In this document: in pieces, positions 19,301 through 26,111 of the stretch | How the letters are laid out: each line of letters begins with the position of its first letter | Position numbering within the stretch: position 1 is the first letter of the stretch | DNA from: Leptasterias polaris | Taxonomy: Eukaryota; Echinodermata; Asteroidea; Forcipulatida; Asteriidae | Assembly: GCA_037783415.1 (NCBI GenBank) | Contig: JAZGTN010000016.1 | Location: forward strand, 369,001 to 433,000 | Direction: 5' to 3' | DNA length: 64,000 nucleotides | Made by a program: the position numbers and the translations under genes | The notes under the pieces: model-generated | The model's input: only the letters and a program-made list of their open reading frames with translations | What the model was told of the DNA's origin: nothing | The model's database searches: none

Positions 19301-21497
19301 ATTTGCAGTTGAGATCAATCTTAGCCCTTTGTGAAATCGAGCCCTGATTCATTAGAGTGTTGTCACTACGTGAATCACCCATTAAAAGCAGACCCGAGTT
19401 TGCCTGTGATAAACTCAGTTGGGTACTCACCGGCTTGGGAAAGGGGAGTTTCCAACACGATCTTTCTTATGTGATCAAAAGTTAATGAAGCGTGAACAGG
19501 TGTTTAAGGGTGCCACTGCCTGTGACGCAATACTAATCGGTATACGTTTTTTTATTTATTGTGACGCAAGAAAATTCGCTTCGCACGAGGCACTCGCAGG
19601 AAGTATGAACCGGGCTTAACCCAACACCTATTCCATTACAGAAAGTGATGTACACAATGGGAGAAGGAAAAAGATAAACCAATAATCCCATGACGCACTT
19701 AGGAATAATTGGCCTCCTGGGAGCGGGGGAGCATTTCAGTACAGGTCCATGGTTTTTACAAACCGGAACTCTTTGGGTCCTTTAAACAGTGGAATAATGC
19801 TTCCCCCACGAGGTTTACTTTGTTCAAGTTGTAACCTGGAGAGGAATTCTTTACAAAAAGGAACGAAAGAGCAACAATGGAAGTAACCCACCAGTTGTAT
19901 CTGTAGGGTTGCGGGTTTAAACCAAGTGTGATCAGAGTTCCGTTATTGAAGAGGTGAAGCTTCAAGTTTTCATCTAAACAAGTAGGATGTACTTAGATTA
20001 CATGTATGCCTTGTGTTTTGTTTAAAGCAGGTCAAATGATATATATATATATATTTTTTTTTAAGTGAAAATTTTGACTTGATGTAGACATAGACTGTGC
20101 AAGTCTCGCGCGCATTCGAACTTCCGGGACCATAGTGGTCCCAACCATATGGAGTTTTACGTGGGCGAGATTTTGTTTCGTCAATTATTTTAGTTTAACA
20201 TAGTTTATGACCTAGAAAAGTATACATGCTGTTGGGAATGTAATACTAAGTGATAACAAAATATGAAAGTAAAACGCATTCAACAATATAACGAAGAAAA
20301 CCCAAGAATTAAACTTGACCTCAGCTTCCGGTTATTGCAAAAAATTAAGAATTTTGTGCTCGCCTCCGATCATAAAACTTACGTAAACGCTTGTTTTGGA
20401 TGCGCGATTATAATCGCCAGATGCTGTAATTGCAAAGCAAACCCTTTTCATTGCAGTATATGGTTGTTGAGGCGTCAGCATCCTCGTTAAACTGCGATAC
20501 GGGTCCATTTAAGACCTGTTTGACCTTCACGAATCCGCGTAAGGGATTTCTTAAAAGTTAACATCAAATAAGCATCCTTGTCCCAGAGTTTCATTTTTTT
20601 TTCAATACCTAATATACACACTATTGTGATTTATTTTTTCAAAAGCTAAAACTTTTCATAAAATTGTAATGATTTATTTTTGTTGTTCAGATTTTGTCAT
20701 GAGATATAATTTAAAACAAAGATTTGATTTCAGAAATAAAAATGTTCTTCGTTTGACGTGTTTTCTCGTTCGGATACGCGCGAGACTTGCACAGTCTATT
20801 TCCACACCCATTATAGAAGTAAATCTACCTCTTTATTATGTCGTTGTAACGTCAAGTGAACATGTATGCCAACCGCTTCCCAGGTTGTAACGTTAACTTG
20901 AATGTGATCCCTGATGGCAACACGGTAGTGACGTGAGCGTCGGGCTGCTGGCGTTAGGTAGCGGTCACGGTGGATGTCAACCGAGTTGTTGTTGATCTTG
21001 TAAATGATCATTTGCAAGTTGGACAATGTTAATCCATTTAGAACTAAGGTTGTATGGCTTCTGACTGGCACCCCCGAGCAATGATATTGACAAAATAAGG
21101 AGACTGCCAACATTGGACTAGATAGCTCAGTTGGTAGAGAGCCGGCACACTAAACCGGAGGTCATTGGTTCAAATCACACTCTAGCATTTTTTGTCTTTG
21201 TTCAACCCAAAATCAACTTTGTTTTCTGACAAAAAGTGGAACCAGGCCAGTCAACACAGAGGGAAAAAAGGATCAAATTTTGAGTAGTTCACAAGAATCA
21301 ACCGCAGTGGCATTACCCAGGTGGTGTACTGCAATCTCAAATCAATCTTAAACTTGTGTTTTTCTTTTGGACAGGTCTTTGTCAATTTCGCCAAGAGGCA
21401 GACTGATGGCTTGTACAGCAGTGATGAGAGCAACCAAGACTTCGCCAACCTAGCCTACGCAACCAACGAAGCAGACGTAGCAGTTGAGGTTGTGTAA
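611..21497 (+). CDS. ABCA-type lipid transporter, C-terminal half (19 exons, 5' part outside window)
   Basis: Exons: 611-812, 2114-2212, 2880-3140, 3800-3863, 4838-4946, 6528-6588, 6886-7066, 7649-7764, 8118-8256, 9003-9280, 10246-10363, 12099-12170, 13222-13328, 14225-14333, 15208-15342, 16341-16444, 17320-17518, 18988-19125, 21375-21497 (TAA). Every junction is GT-AG and the phases join into one frame of 870 residues. Order: first membrane segment of half two (about 22-44), large extracellular loop with several Cys (about 50-230), membrane segments in 265-500, then the second nucleotide-binding domain: Walker [10 protein letters not shown] (Lys578), Q-loop GYCPQ (Gln608), signature YSGGMKR (660-666), Walker B DEP (684-686), H-loop His717, terminal VFVNFA (831-836). 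Family knowledge: ABCA proteins are two-half transporters (human ABCA3 1704, ABCA1 2261 residues) that move lipids across membranes. The loop motif NTSDIL and VFVNFA look closer to ABCA1, but the paralogue cannot be fixed from half a protein, so no symbol is given. Confidence 0.95.
960..1215. repeat. Direct duplication, about 150-bp period
   Basis: Two diverged copies of a segment running from AAGATGGCGTCCAAAATG-like to TGTTTTGAGGCACAA, at about 963-1068 and 1112-1232. Lies in an ABCA intron. Confidence 0.6.
1575..2060 (-). repeat. tRNA-derived SINE, family A, with internal duplication
   Basis: Reverse orientation. The tRNA-like head is at about 1965-2055 (GGATTTGAACCCACAC). The tail, containing CTCCCTGGGAGTA and CAAGAACCATCTCTGCCCTCA, appears twice (about 1587-1695 and 1740-1860), followed by an ATTC microsatellite at 1861-1888. 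The tail matches the + copy at 17852-18175. Confidence 0.65.
2114..2212 (+). CDS. ABCA exon b
   Basis: Residues 67-100, extracellular loop, ending CMADFEDG. Acceptor CAG at 2111-2113, donor GTAGGT at 2213. A split Ser codon joins it to exon a. Confidence 0.85.
2400..2800. repeat. Tandem repeat, about 115-bp unit, 3-4 copies
   Basis: The segments GTAGGAGGGTTGACTTTG and CATACTGCAGGC recur at about 115-bp spacing (GGC-TGG/CCAGC blocks near 2406, 2521, 2636, 2751). It directly precedes the ABCA exon at 2880. Confidence 0.75.
2880..3140 (+). CDS. ABCA exon c
   Basis: Residues 100-187, extracellular loop. Contains a Cys-rich stretch ([10 protein letters not shown]) and [10 protein letters not shown], which corresponds to the NTADIL segment of ABCA1 (family knowledge), then YLVRTVP. 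The visible NTS is a possible N-glycosylation site. Donor GTATAT at 3141 is weak but in the right phase. Confidence 0.9.
3254..3478. mobile_element. Foldback MITE with TA target duplication (225 bp)
   Basis: Ends are GACACAATCGGCGACTGCAG and its near-perfect reverse complement, flanked by TA on both sides (3252-3253 and 3479-3480). The arms are roughly 90-100 bp. TA duplication suggests Tc1/mariner-type mobilisation (inference). Confidence 0.75.
3800..3863 (+). CDS. ABCA exon d
   Basis: Residues 187-208. Encodes RFGGLTFHS, the counterpart of the RYGGFS motif of ABCA loops, followed by a charged stretch. Donor GTATAC at 3864; ends in phase 0. Confidence 0.88.
4090..4440. repeat. A-rich low-complexity tract, (AAAT)n-like
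   Basis: Long stretch of AAATA/AAATAAAT after a TTATTATTATT run. It could be the decayed tail of a minus-strand retroelement (TTTATTCGACCTC at 4109), but no coding remnant is visible. Confidence 0.7.
4648..4775 (+). repeat. SINE family A, 3'-truncated
   Basis: tRNA-like head: GTGGCCGAGCAGTCAAGC (A-box-like) and GGGTTCGAATCCCGG (B-box), then TGTCCTTAAGCAAGA. It ends about 60 bp before an ABCA exon. Confidence 0.75.
4838..4946 (+). CDS. ABCA exon e
   Basis: Residues 209-245. Carries [16 protein letters not shown], the most conserved extracellular block of ABCA proteins. Acceptor AAG at 4835-4837, donor GTAGGT at 4947. Confidence 0.93.
5060..5425 (+). repeat. SINE family A, near full length
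   Basis: tRNA-Leu/Ser-like head (GCAGAGTGGTTAAGAGCACC, GGTTCGAATCCCAG), then the conserved body TTCGGATGGGACGTAA and GTAATGCACGTAAAAGAACC, ending near GCGCTATATGAGAC. Reference copy for the family in this window. Confidence 0.8.
5519..6500 (+). mobile_element. mariner-like element with long terminal inverted repeats (982 bp)
   Basis: Starts CAGTGTGAGTCAAAAG, ends GGGGCTCACACTG, flanked by TA at 5517-5518 and 6501-6502. Inverted repeats of about 230 bp (5519-5752 and about 6275-6500) cover landmarks such as CCAGTTGGCGCATACCAAAT. Between them lies only the C-terminal part of a transposase, so the element is internally deleted. Confidence 0.88.
5842..6174 (+). pseudogene. mariner-type transposase, C-terminal fragment
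   Basis: An open frame runs to TGA at 6172-6174. It contains [12 protein letters not shown], with the second catalytic Asp, and [20 protein letters not shown], with the third acidic residue Asp; 37 residues lie between the two Asp, a D37D spacing as in some mariner families (family knowledge). The DNA-binding N-terminus and first catalytic Asp are missing, so it cannot encode an active enzyme. Confidence 0.88.
6528..6588 (+). CDS. ABCA exon f
   Basis: Residues 245-265, with GISAFNHPF as in ABCA1 (GITAFNHPL). Acceptor CAG at 6525-6527, donor GTAAGA at 6589. Confidence 0.9.
6886..7066 (+). CDS. ABCA exon g
   Basis: Residues 265-325. A membrane helix ([21 protein letters not shown]) is followed by the ABCA hallmark [22 protein letters not shown], the conserved cytosolic loop before the next helix. 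Acceptor ATCAG ends at 6885; ends in phase 0. Confidence 0.92.
7150..7495. repeat. 58-bp tandem array, about 6 copies
   Basis: The core AAACAGCGCCCTCACT recurs at 7228, 7286, 7344, 7402 and 7460 (exactly 58 bp apart), with a diverged copy at 7173. The flank at 7485-7590 resembles a segment at 54896-54970 (CATTGGCTGA-AGTTGTG), so the array arose within a dispersed repeat. Confidence 0.85.
7649..7764 (+). CDS. ABCA exon h
   Basis: Residues 326-364, two membrane stretches ([17 protein letters not shown] and [10 protein letters not shown]). Donor GTAAGT at 7765. Confidence 0.9.
7840..8090 (+). repeat. Partial copies of repeat family E and SINE family B
   Basis: 7840-7995 matches the interspersed family E (GTTGATAGTATAAACTATTTTGAGAAA). 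7995-8085 matches the tail of SINE family B (AAAGTACTGAGTATACAGCG, GGTGTAAGGGTA). Confidence 0.55.
8118..8256 (+). CDS. ABCA exon i
   Basis: Residues 364-410, membrane region including [18 protein letters not shown]. Acceptor TAG at 8115-8117, donor GTACGT at 8257. Confidence 0.9.
8395..8812. mobile_element. Long imperfect inverted repeat (foldback), about 418 bp
   Basis: Left arm about 8399-8540, right arm about 8661-8812. Landmarks such as CATTTGATACCC, ATCCAAAACAT and GGTCTCTACATTTT reappear in reverse complement. Lies in the ABCA intron before exon 9003-9280. No transposase is visible. Confidence 0.7.
9003..9280 (+). CDS. ABCA exon j
   Basis: Residues 411-503. Last transmembrane part: [20 protein letters not shown], the amphipathic stretch, and the final helix [20 protein letters not shown], then the cytosolic link. 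Donor GTACAG at 9281. Confidence 0.92.
9405..9860 (+). pseudogene. Non-LTR retrotransposon reverse transcriptase, C-terminal tail (L2/CR1-like)
   Basis: The peptide [20 protein letters not shown], then [18 protein letters not shown], then [20 protein letters not shown] (frame changes near 9602) is the typical post-RT tail of L2/CR1-type elements. The 3' end is a (TATG)n microsatellite at about 9855-9880. 5'-truncated and frameshifted. Confidence 0.85.
9940..10220 (-). repeat. tRNA-derived SINE, family C
   Basis: Matches 44460-44705 closely (GGTTGTGAAGCCAGGGACTC, GTAGGGACTGAAAACCCA, GATTCGAACTGGGGCCC). Read on the minus strand it has a B-box-like head followed by a body. A third relative lies at 18400-18545 (+). 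Confidence 0.7.
10246..10363 (+). CDS. ABCA exon k
   Basis: Residues 503-542, acidic linker between the last helix and nucleotide-binding domain 2. Ends with LVCINNLTK, the start of the ATPase fold. Confidence 0.9.
10440..10670. repeat. Dispersed repeat shared with 40630-40830
   Basis: Shared landmarks are GGCGTTCATAG, GTGTTGG and GGTACTCAATGTAAAAT-like sequence. Nature unknown; 250 bp of unremarkable sequence follows. Confidence 0.5.
10970..11140 (-). repeat. tRNA-derived SINE, family B
   Basis: Minus-strand copy: GGTGGGATTTGAACCCACCACC is the inverted B-box, TTCTAGAGCAGATGTCTTTACCACTAGACCACC the tRNA-like head. Related copies: 18215-18350, 22845-23010, 39455-39610, 50720-50880. Confidence 0.75.
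11282..12015. mobile_element. CAG-ended DNA element inserted in a 12-bp satellite (734 bp)
   Basis: Left end CAGGGCCGCCGGAGCCGGGG; right end, read inverted, CAGGCCCACCGGAAGG. It interrupts the (TGGTATTGATTA)n satellite: left flank ends GATTA, right flank begins GATTA. Inside are poly-G/C and poly-T runs, no transposase. hAT-like ends with an apparent 5-bp target duplication (17 bp is also compatible because of the repeat). Confidence 0.65.
12016..12083. repeat. 12-bp satellite (TGGTATTGATTA)n
   Basis: About five tandem units, with 2-3 further units at 11257-11281 on the other side of the inserted element. Ends just before the ABCA exon at 12099. Confidence 0.9.
12099..12170 (+). CDS. ABCA exon l
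   Basis: Residues 543-566: [15 protein letters not shown] and IPNGE, the strands before Walker A. Exactly 24 codons. A 12-bp satellite ends only about 15 bp before the acceptor. Confidence 0.9.
12425..12560 (-). repeat. Possible 3' end of a minus-strand retroelement
   Basis: TTCAATTCAATTCAA precedes ACTTTATTTATCCTAGAAGGCAAA, in the style of inverted 3' ends of non-LTR elements (compare 27965-28080). No coding part remains. Confidence 0.35.
12560..12870. repeat. 16-bp minisatellite (TTATAATACTGGGTTC)n
   Basis: About 19 diverged copies of a 16-bp unit alternating GGTTC/GGTTA, in the intron before Walker A exon 13222-13328. Confidence 0.88.
13222..13328 (+). CDS. ABCA exon m (Walker A)
   Basis: Residues 567-602: [19 protein letters not shown] with the catalytic Lys578. 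Ends GSLNINSK plus a split codon. The usual 11 residues before GYCPQ are absent at this junction (see findings). Confidence 0.93.
13360..13690 (+). repeat. SINE family A, variant tail
   Basis: Head fragment AAGCTCTGGTGTTGTCAGCAGCAG with GGTTTGATACCCGGTCATGACAC, then a body ending near CCTTGTGAAGTAAGGCGAGC. Lies in the intron where a short exon would be expected (see findings). Confidence 0.65.
14225..14333 (+). CDS. ABCA exon n (Q-loop)
   Basis: Residues 602-638: [19 protein letters not shown] with Gln608, then helical-domain residues. Acceptor CAG at 14222-14224, donor GTAAGG at 14334. Confidence 0.93.
14385..14740 (+). repeat. Interspersed repeat family E
   Basis: Landmarks CAAAGACCAGTATCCACACTTG, GATGTGACCCAACATATACATG and GAATCTGTGAACAGTTATATTTTTAC are shared with 34984-35800, 37535-37700 and 48775-49125. 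Non-coding. Confidence 0.75.
14741..15084 (+). pseudogene. Non-LTR reverse transcriptase tail, with tRNA-like remnant upstream
   Basis: The open frame ends at 15084: [60 protein letters not shown]. This is the conserved C-terminus of non-LTR ORF2 proteins. The reverse transcriptase itself is absent. A remnant TCTAGCCCTATGTTGG upstream matches the tRNA-like junction seen at 21113 and 51530. Confidence 0.82.
15208..15342 (+). CDS. ABCA exon o (ABC signature)
   Basis: Residues 639-683: signature [10 protein letters not shown] where ABCA1 and ABCA3 have YSGGNKRKLS; ends with IVLM, the hydrophobic strand of Walker B. 45 codons, phase 0 at both ends. Confidence 0.93.
15343..16340. other. ABCA intron, no feature recognised
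   Basis: About 1 kb between the signature and Walker B exons. I see no repeat family or coding remnant beyond short simple sequence near 16245. Confidence 0.5.
16341..16444 (+). CDS. ABCA exon p (Walker B, H-loop)
   Basis: Residues 684-718: DEPTTGMDP (Walker B Asp684, catalytic Glu685, D-loop) and the H-loop LTSHS with His717. Confidence 0.94.
16478..17035. repeat. Degenerate telomere-like array (GGGTTA / TTGTAGGG)n
   Basis: About 550 bp of imperfect GGGTTAGGGT, GTTGTAGGGTTAGGG and GGTTATAGGG blocks, purine-biased, with a 12-G run near 16757. TTAGGG is the telomere unit of deuterostomes (family knowledge). Confidence 0.88.
17138..17215. mobile_element. Short foldback (about 75 bp)
   Basis: GGCC-TTATGTTTC-AACCCTAGCAGAGTCTTT is followed by AAAGACTCTGCTAGGGCC, forming a hairpin with a short loop. 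Confidence 0.65.
17320..17518 (+). CDS. ABCA exon q
   Basis: Residues 718-784: [20 protein letters not shown] and [15 protein letters not shown], standard ABCA sequence after the H-loop, then the regulatory-domain start. Confidence 0.94.
17590..17720 (+). repeat. SINE family A, truncated
   Basis: TCGATTGGTCTAGTGCATCAGACTCAAG head and GGTTTGATTCCCAGGTCATGACAC, followed by about 50 bp of body. Confidence 0.6.
17850..18180 (+). repeat. SINE family A, near full length, second tail type
   Basis: Good tRNA-like head: TGGCCGAGCGGTTTAGAGC and GGGTTCGAATCCCGGTC. Body has CACCCAGGGGTATAAATGGG and CTGTATACTCCCCAGGGAG, ending in GCGCTATACAAGAA and (ATT)n. Confidence 0.82.
18215..18350 (-). repeat. SINE family B
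   Basis: Minus-strand copy with GGTGGGATTTGAACCCACAACC and TTTTAGAGCAGATGTCTTAACC. Confidence 0.65.
18400..18545 (+). repeat. SINE family C, partial
   Basis: CTGGTTCGAATCCCGCTTCTGACCGG head and GATGTGGATTAGGTTTTCAG body; inverted relative to 9940-10220 and 44460-44705. An AAAT microsatellite follows at 18925-18958. Confidence 0.65.
18988..19125 (+). CDS. ABCA exon r
   Basis: Residues 785-830: regulatory domain, ending [10 protein letters not shown] as in ABCA1 (YSVSQTTLDQ). 46 codons. Confidence 0.93.
19200..19345. mobile_element. Foldback MITE, family CTCGATTTCACAAAG
   Basis: Terminal inverted repeats TCGATTTCACAAAG and CTTTGTGAAATCGAG, palindromic core CATCTTAAGATG. It sits directly on a truncated SINE head (19146-19199). 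Confidence 0.78.
20093..20796. mobile_element. DNA element with 29-bp inverted repeats and TA duplication (704 bp)
   Basis: Both ends read GACTGTGCAAGTCTCGCGCG inward and continue with about 7 of 9 further matches; TA flanks at 20091-20092 and 20797-20798. Inside, a 75-residue open frame (20263-20490) resembles nothing I recognise. Probably a non-autonomous Tc1/mariner-superfamily element (inference). Confidence 0.8.
20811..21113 (-). pseudogene. Non-LTR reverse transcriptase tail, chimeric copy
   Basis: The minus-strand frame repeats [20 protein letters not shown] as at 14741-15084, then departs into a sequence also seen at 51600-51690 (ACCTGGGAAGCGG). Confidence 0.75.
21117..21188 (+). repeat. 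tRNA-Val-like sequence (tRNA pseudogene or SINE head)
   Basis: TAGCTCAGTTGGTAGAGAGCC is an A-box/D-arm-like start and GGTTCAAATCACACTCTAGC the T-arm/acceptor end, about 72 nt, followed by a T-run. The acceptor stem partly pairs (CTAGA/TCTAG). The same sequence is inverted at 51514-51545, next to the same RT tail, so a repeat component is likelier than a functional tRNA. Confidence 0.6.
21375..21497 (+). CDS. ABCA exon s (terminal)
   Basis: Residues 831-870 and TAA. Opens with [18 protein letters not shown] is a C-terminal motif of ABCA1 (family knowledge). A tail of about 25 residues ends AVEVV. Confidence 0.93.
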   Translation, partial: VFVNFAKRQTDGLYSSDESNQDFANLAYATNEADVAVEVV

Positions 21498-22240
21498 GAG
21501 ATGCACAGAAGTAATTCAACACATACGGTGAATAGGATCACCCTCTCCAGTAAATCATGGTCAAGTGATGTTAAGTGATGTTAAACTATATCAGAGAATA
21601 ATTCTAAGCAAGTATAAGTAAACAATTCTGAAAAGTTTTCCGTTTTTTTTGGCAAATGCCATTGGCTTTTCCCCAAAAGAAAATAACTTTACATATACTA
21701 TGTGATATTTTAATTATGCAAGGTGGTAGCAAATATAAAACAATCTAGTGCTATATCAGAGAACAATTCTAAGCAAATATAAGTAAACATTTCTGAAAAG
21801 TTACGCGTGTGTTTTGGCAAACGCCATCAGCTTTTACGCACAAGAAAATAACTTTACATAAATATTATGTGATATTTTAATTATGCCAGGTGGTAGCAAG
21901 TATAAAACAATCAAGAACTTTATCAACAAATAATTATAAGCAAATAAAAAGTGAAAATTTCTGAAAAGTTATGCGTATGTTTTGGCAAACACCATCAGCT
22001 TTTACGCACAAGAAAATAACTTTACATAAATATTATGTGATATTTTAATTATGCCAGGTGGTAGCAAGTATAAAACAATCAAGAACTTTATCAACAAATA
22101 ATTATAAGCAAATAAAAAGTGAAAATTTCTGAAAAGTTATGCGTATGTTTTGGCAAACACCATCAGCTTTTACGCACAAGAAAATAACTTTACATAAATA
22201 CTATTTGATATTTTAATTATGCAAGGTAGAAGAGCCATAA
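21498..22240 (+). repeat. 168-bp tandem array after the ABCA stop codon
   Basis: Nearly four copies from about 21590; ATTCTAAGCA/ATTATAAGCA starts at 21601, 21766, 21933 and 22101. The third and fourth copies look almost identical. This is the likely start of the ABCA 3' UTR. Confidence 0.88.
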
Positions 22241-22844
22241 GTCATAAAACAAAGATAAAGAAAATTGTATTATATTTGAAAGCAGTTCTATGCATTCAAA
22301 TTTTATTTCAATTATCTCCAGCTCAACCAAAACTGTTGGTATTATATTGGTAGAAGATATTATATTTAGAGTACAGTACTTAATAGTAATGGATATATGC
22401 AAGGTGGAAGCTCTGCAAGAATACTAGACAACATGGCATTGTTGATAGTTGCTTGTAAAATAATAAAACTTACATTTTTTAAACAATACTTTAATATCAT
22501 CACAAAAACAGTTAAATAAAAATGGGAAAAAGGTAAATTTAATGACACTATATTCTTACAACGAAAGTCATTCCAAAATGTTATCTAAAGGATTATATTT
22601 GATTTATAATTGATGATCTTGATTCTATTTTAGATAGCTTTATATTTTTAGAAAATTGACAAGCGAACTGTACTTTAAAACTGGTTTATAAAACTGGATG
22701 TAAAGTTTTCGGTGGAAACTTGTAGGTGACATTAAGTGGGCATTAAACATAACCAGCATTCAATCTACTAAATGGTACTGCAATGACATTGTTGCGGTAA
22801 CCGCTGCTAAAGTACAGTATCTGAACTGCCTCTTGCCATTGGGC

Positions 22845-23010
22845 TAGCCTGGCGGTCTTGTGATAAGACATCTGCTCTAGCATGGCAAAGGTCATGGGTT
22901 CGAACCCCACCCGAGTGGTATGGCTGTGGATAATTCACAGGACTCGGAGAAAGTACTGTGTAAACGGTGCTTAATACACAACGGTGTAAGGGTACAACAC
23001 AAGTAATAGC
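22845..23010 (+). repeat. SINE family B, full head
   Basis: TAGCCTGGCGGTCTTGTGATAAGACATC and GGGTTCGAACCCCACCCGAG form a tRNA-like head; the tail has GGTGCTTAATACACAACGG. Confidence 0.75.
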
Positions 23011-23139
23011 CTTTATAATTCAATCTATGTTATGAATATTCACTTCATCACTGGGAATGTATAATTCTACATATTATGTTTACAAATAGTTTGCAGGTTC
23101 TATTACTTAACAACATGTTCTACAGTAGAAGTAAAGGTT

Positions 23140-23515
23140 CAGCAGAGTGTGGGTTCGAGTCCCGAGCGTGACACTTGTGTCCTTAAGCAAGACACTTGAC
23201 CATTATTGCTACGTCCTTCGGATGGGTCGTAAAGCCGTTGGTCCCTTGTGTTGTGTAATGCACGTGAAAGAACCCAGTGCACTTATCAAAAAGAGAAGGG
23301 GTTTGCCCCGGTGCTCCTGGTTTGATTGGCTGCATATTGCGCCACAGCATCTTATAAACGATTACATGGTGCTATGTAAAGGAATAGGTCTCATACTTCA
23401 AAACATTGCTCCACATACCTTTCAGGAAAATACTGACTGTTGAAGCGCCTTGAGCATTACAGAGTGACGAATATGAGCGCTATATATAAGAAGCCACTAT
23501 TATTATTACTAATGT
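23140..23515 (+). repeat. SINE family A, 5'-truncated
   Basis: Begins CAGCAGAGTGTGGGTTCGAG; the body has TTCGGATGGGTCGTAAAGCC and GTAATGCACGTGAAAGAACC, ending GAGCGCTATATATAAGAAG with (ATT)n. Confidence 0.78.
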
Positions 23516-23519
23516 AAAA

Positions 23520-26111
23520 CTAGAATAATTTTCCTGTGACAAATTGTTTAAGCAGTGTACAGTGCATGAGATGTAATTGTATTTTCAGATTTTCAATAAC
23601 ATGTGATTAACACTTTTAAAAAGTATTTTTGTAACATTTTAGAGCAACAACTTAATGCAACATACCAATGTATATAAGCTTGATGCAGTCGGAAAAAGGG
23701 TAAAAACCTTTCAAGGGCTTGTAGATTAGAAATTCAGGCGTCTCACTTTAATCTGACTTCACACTTTTTGGCCTCAGAAAAATCAGCGAACGTTTTTTTA
23801 GATAAAGAGCCAAATATCATACATGATTATAGAATTTTTTTTTTTTTTATATTCTGAAAGTTAATTACCTCTGATTTTGTCTTCGAGATTTAGTAATTTG
23901 ATGTTTTTACTGTATCATTTCTTAATCTTGTTTCATGTTTGGTAGAATATTTGCGTGAAAAAAGGCTGAAGAAATAGGAAATGAAACACCAGTGTTGTTT
24001 CTTTTTCAGATGTGGTAGAAAAAAATGAAGCCAATTAGCCTTTTTGAGATATGGCGCACACTATAGGAGTACACTGTTTAGTTTGGGTGTATACAGACAA
24101 ATTTACCCAAACCGTATAGTGTTGTAGCATTGTGTCCGCCATAACTCAAAAAGGCTTATGCTGATTTTAAAGCATGATCATCTATGATTTGGTTAAAATG
24201 GGTTTTAACGTTGAGACTGCTGTAGTTATTTTAACAATGACAGCATGCAGCTGTGAAGATTTTCTATAGGTTTAATCCTGACTAACTTTGAACAGTTAGG
24301 CTGGGAAATTTTCAGTACAAATTAAAATTGTACACCAGTATGGTTTGTTCCCAACCTCCAAACTTGTTTAAGATATTGTCATACTTGATTGGTTAATATG
24401 ACCCAGAAAAAGGGTATTATTTTTATCCAAAAGTCTACTTGTTTAAAATACAGATGATAATAGTGGTAAGCATTCTGCAAATTTGTTTTGTCTGAAGTGT
24501 TCACAAACAGTCAACAAACGTATGTTAACAAATAAGAATCTCCAGTGATCACCTTAAAGTGGCTTTTGGGGACTCAAATTTCCATGGTGTCCGTTTGTGA
24601 ATACTGTGGCCAGAGGTGCAGTTGGTACCCGCTGTCACCTCACTAAACATGGATGGATTTTATGTTCTTGATGAAAATACCAGTAGACACTGTATTCAAC
24701 TGAACCCTTCACAGGTGACTATAAATTCATTGCTTATAGACCATTTTTACAAAAGACACACAGACCCACTGGACTTCCTGCAGGCACGATTTCTAAACAG
24801 CTCAATGGAAGAAAACATTAAATCTGAAGGTGAAGTCACACGAGGCAATTTACAGGCAACCAGTTCCAGGCAATCTCCAATAAGAACATTCATTCACATT
24901 TCAGTTTTCTCATTATTTTCTTGGGGGATAGTGAGTTAATACAGCTAAACAAAATGTGTGTTGTGCTGCCAGAGTGTTCCTTGTGGGTGCACTGCAGTTG
25001 GTTGCCTCCCAAGTTGCCTGACAAAAATTGCCAACTTTTGATATGAAGAGAGGAGTTCACCTCAAAACTTGTTCAGTTGTTACTTTTATAACTCTTGAAT
25101 TTATAAAATTATGACACCAAATTTAAAATTTTCCTTGTAACCAGTGTAGTATCTTGCCTGCCAGAAAGGCCCCGGTATGTACAAGGTCACTCGTTTTGCT
25201 AACAAAGGTTACATGGTCTCATATTTGCTGGAAGAAACTTGTTTTGAAAAGATACATCACCCCTAAACTAAATTGTTAGCAAGTGCTTCAGAGATTGCTA
25301 TACTGATTGTATGGAATACTTACAAATTGTAATATGGACCTTGTAGTACTGAGCCAGACAAATTGTCCTAACATCGATGCAACAATGACATCAGTTAAAT
25401 TTAGAAAATTCTTTGCGTCCGTATTGTGCAATCGGGGTTAGCCATCAAATGCAAACATAAGGAAAAAGCTATGGAATTCCCAGGCTTTTTCTTCAATACT
25501 ATTATCACTAAAAATTTCACACAAGATTTTTGGTTTAAAATATTAAGAACTTCTGCTAACCCTTGTTTATATTGTTATAACACAATTGACACATGATTCA
25601 GCTGATAGATGTTTTATAACTTGTTATCTTTAATGTAGCATTGATAAGTAATTGTTTTGTTCAGTAAGGTGGTGGGCATTTTTGTATTTTCGAGATCTAG
25701 GTTGCTGTGTTAAGAATTTGAATCTAAAATAGCTTTGTGCAACATTAATTGATGAGCAGTTCATTTGCCTGGGGCAGGAGTCAGTTGTATAGCCCTACTG
25801 GTTTGTGCATGATCCAATTAACTCAACTGTTTGGAAAAGGAATAACATGGAGATAACAGCTGTTAGTTGCCAGACAAAAAGGGTGTTATTTTTACCTCTT
25901 TCTGTATTGGAGCTTTCCCGTAATGTATTATTTCATTGCTATAGGAAATTCATGCTTAAAACCTCTGCTCGTGTTTGTAAGTTTAAAACAAACCACAACC
26001 ATTATTTTATATTCACAGTACTTTCTTTCATGTTTTGTCAGGGAAGAACTTTTGACAGGGTTTTAACTTTTTTTACATAACAATGTATTCTATGTTTTCT
26101 ATGAGAAAATT
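23520..26111. other. Intergenic or 3' UTR sequence with one weak hairpin
   Basis: AT-rich and largely free of known repeat families. An imperfect hairpin lies at about 24030-24165 (TTAGCCTTTTTGAGATATGGCG against CGCCATAACTCAAAAAGGCT). A 107-residue open frame at 24616-24939 has no recognisable feature and is probably chance. Confidence 0.5.

Noticed and set aside
20263..20490. 75-codon frame as a transposase
   Set aside because: No catalytic motif or helix-turn-helix could be seen; too short.
21117..21188. Functional tRNA-Val gene
   Set aside because: The anticodon arm does not fold cleanly and the same sequence recurs attached to an RT tail, so a repeat component is likelier.
24616..24939. 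107-codon open frame as a gene
   Set aside because: No family features, no splice or promoter context; consistent with chance in AT-rich sequence.
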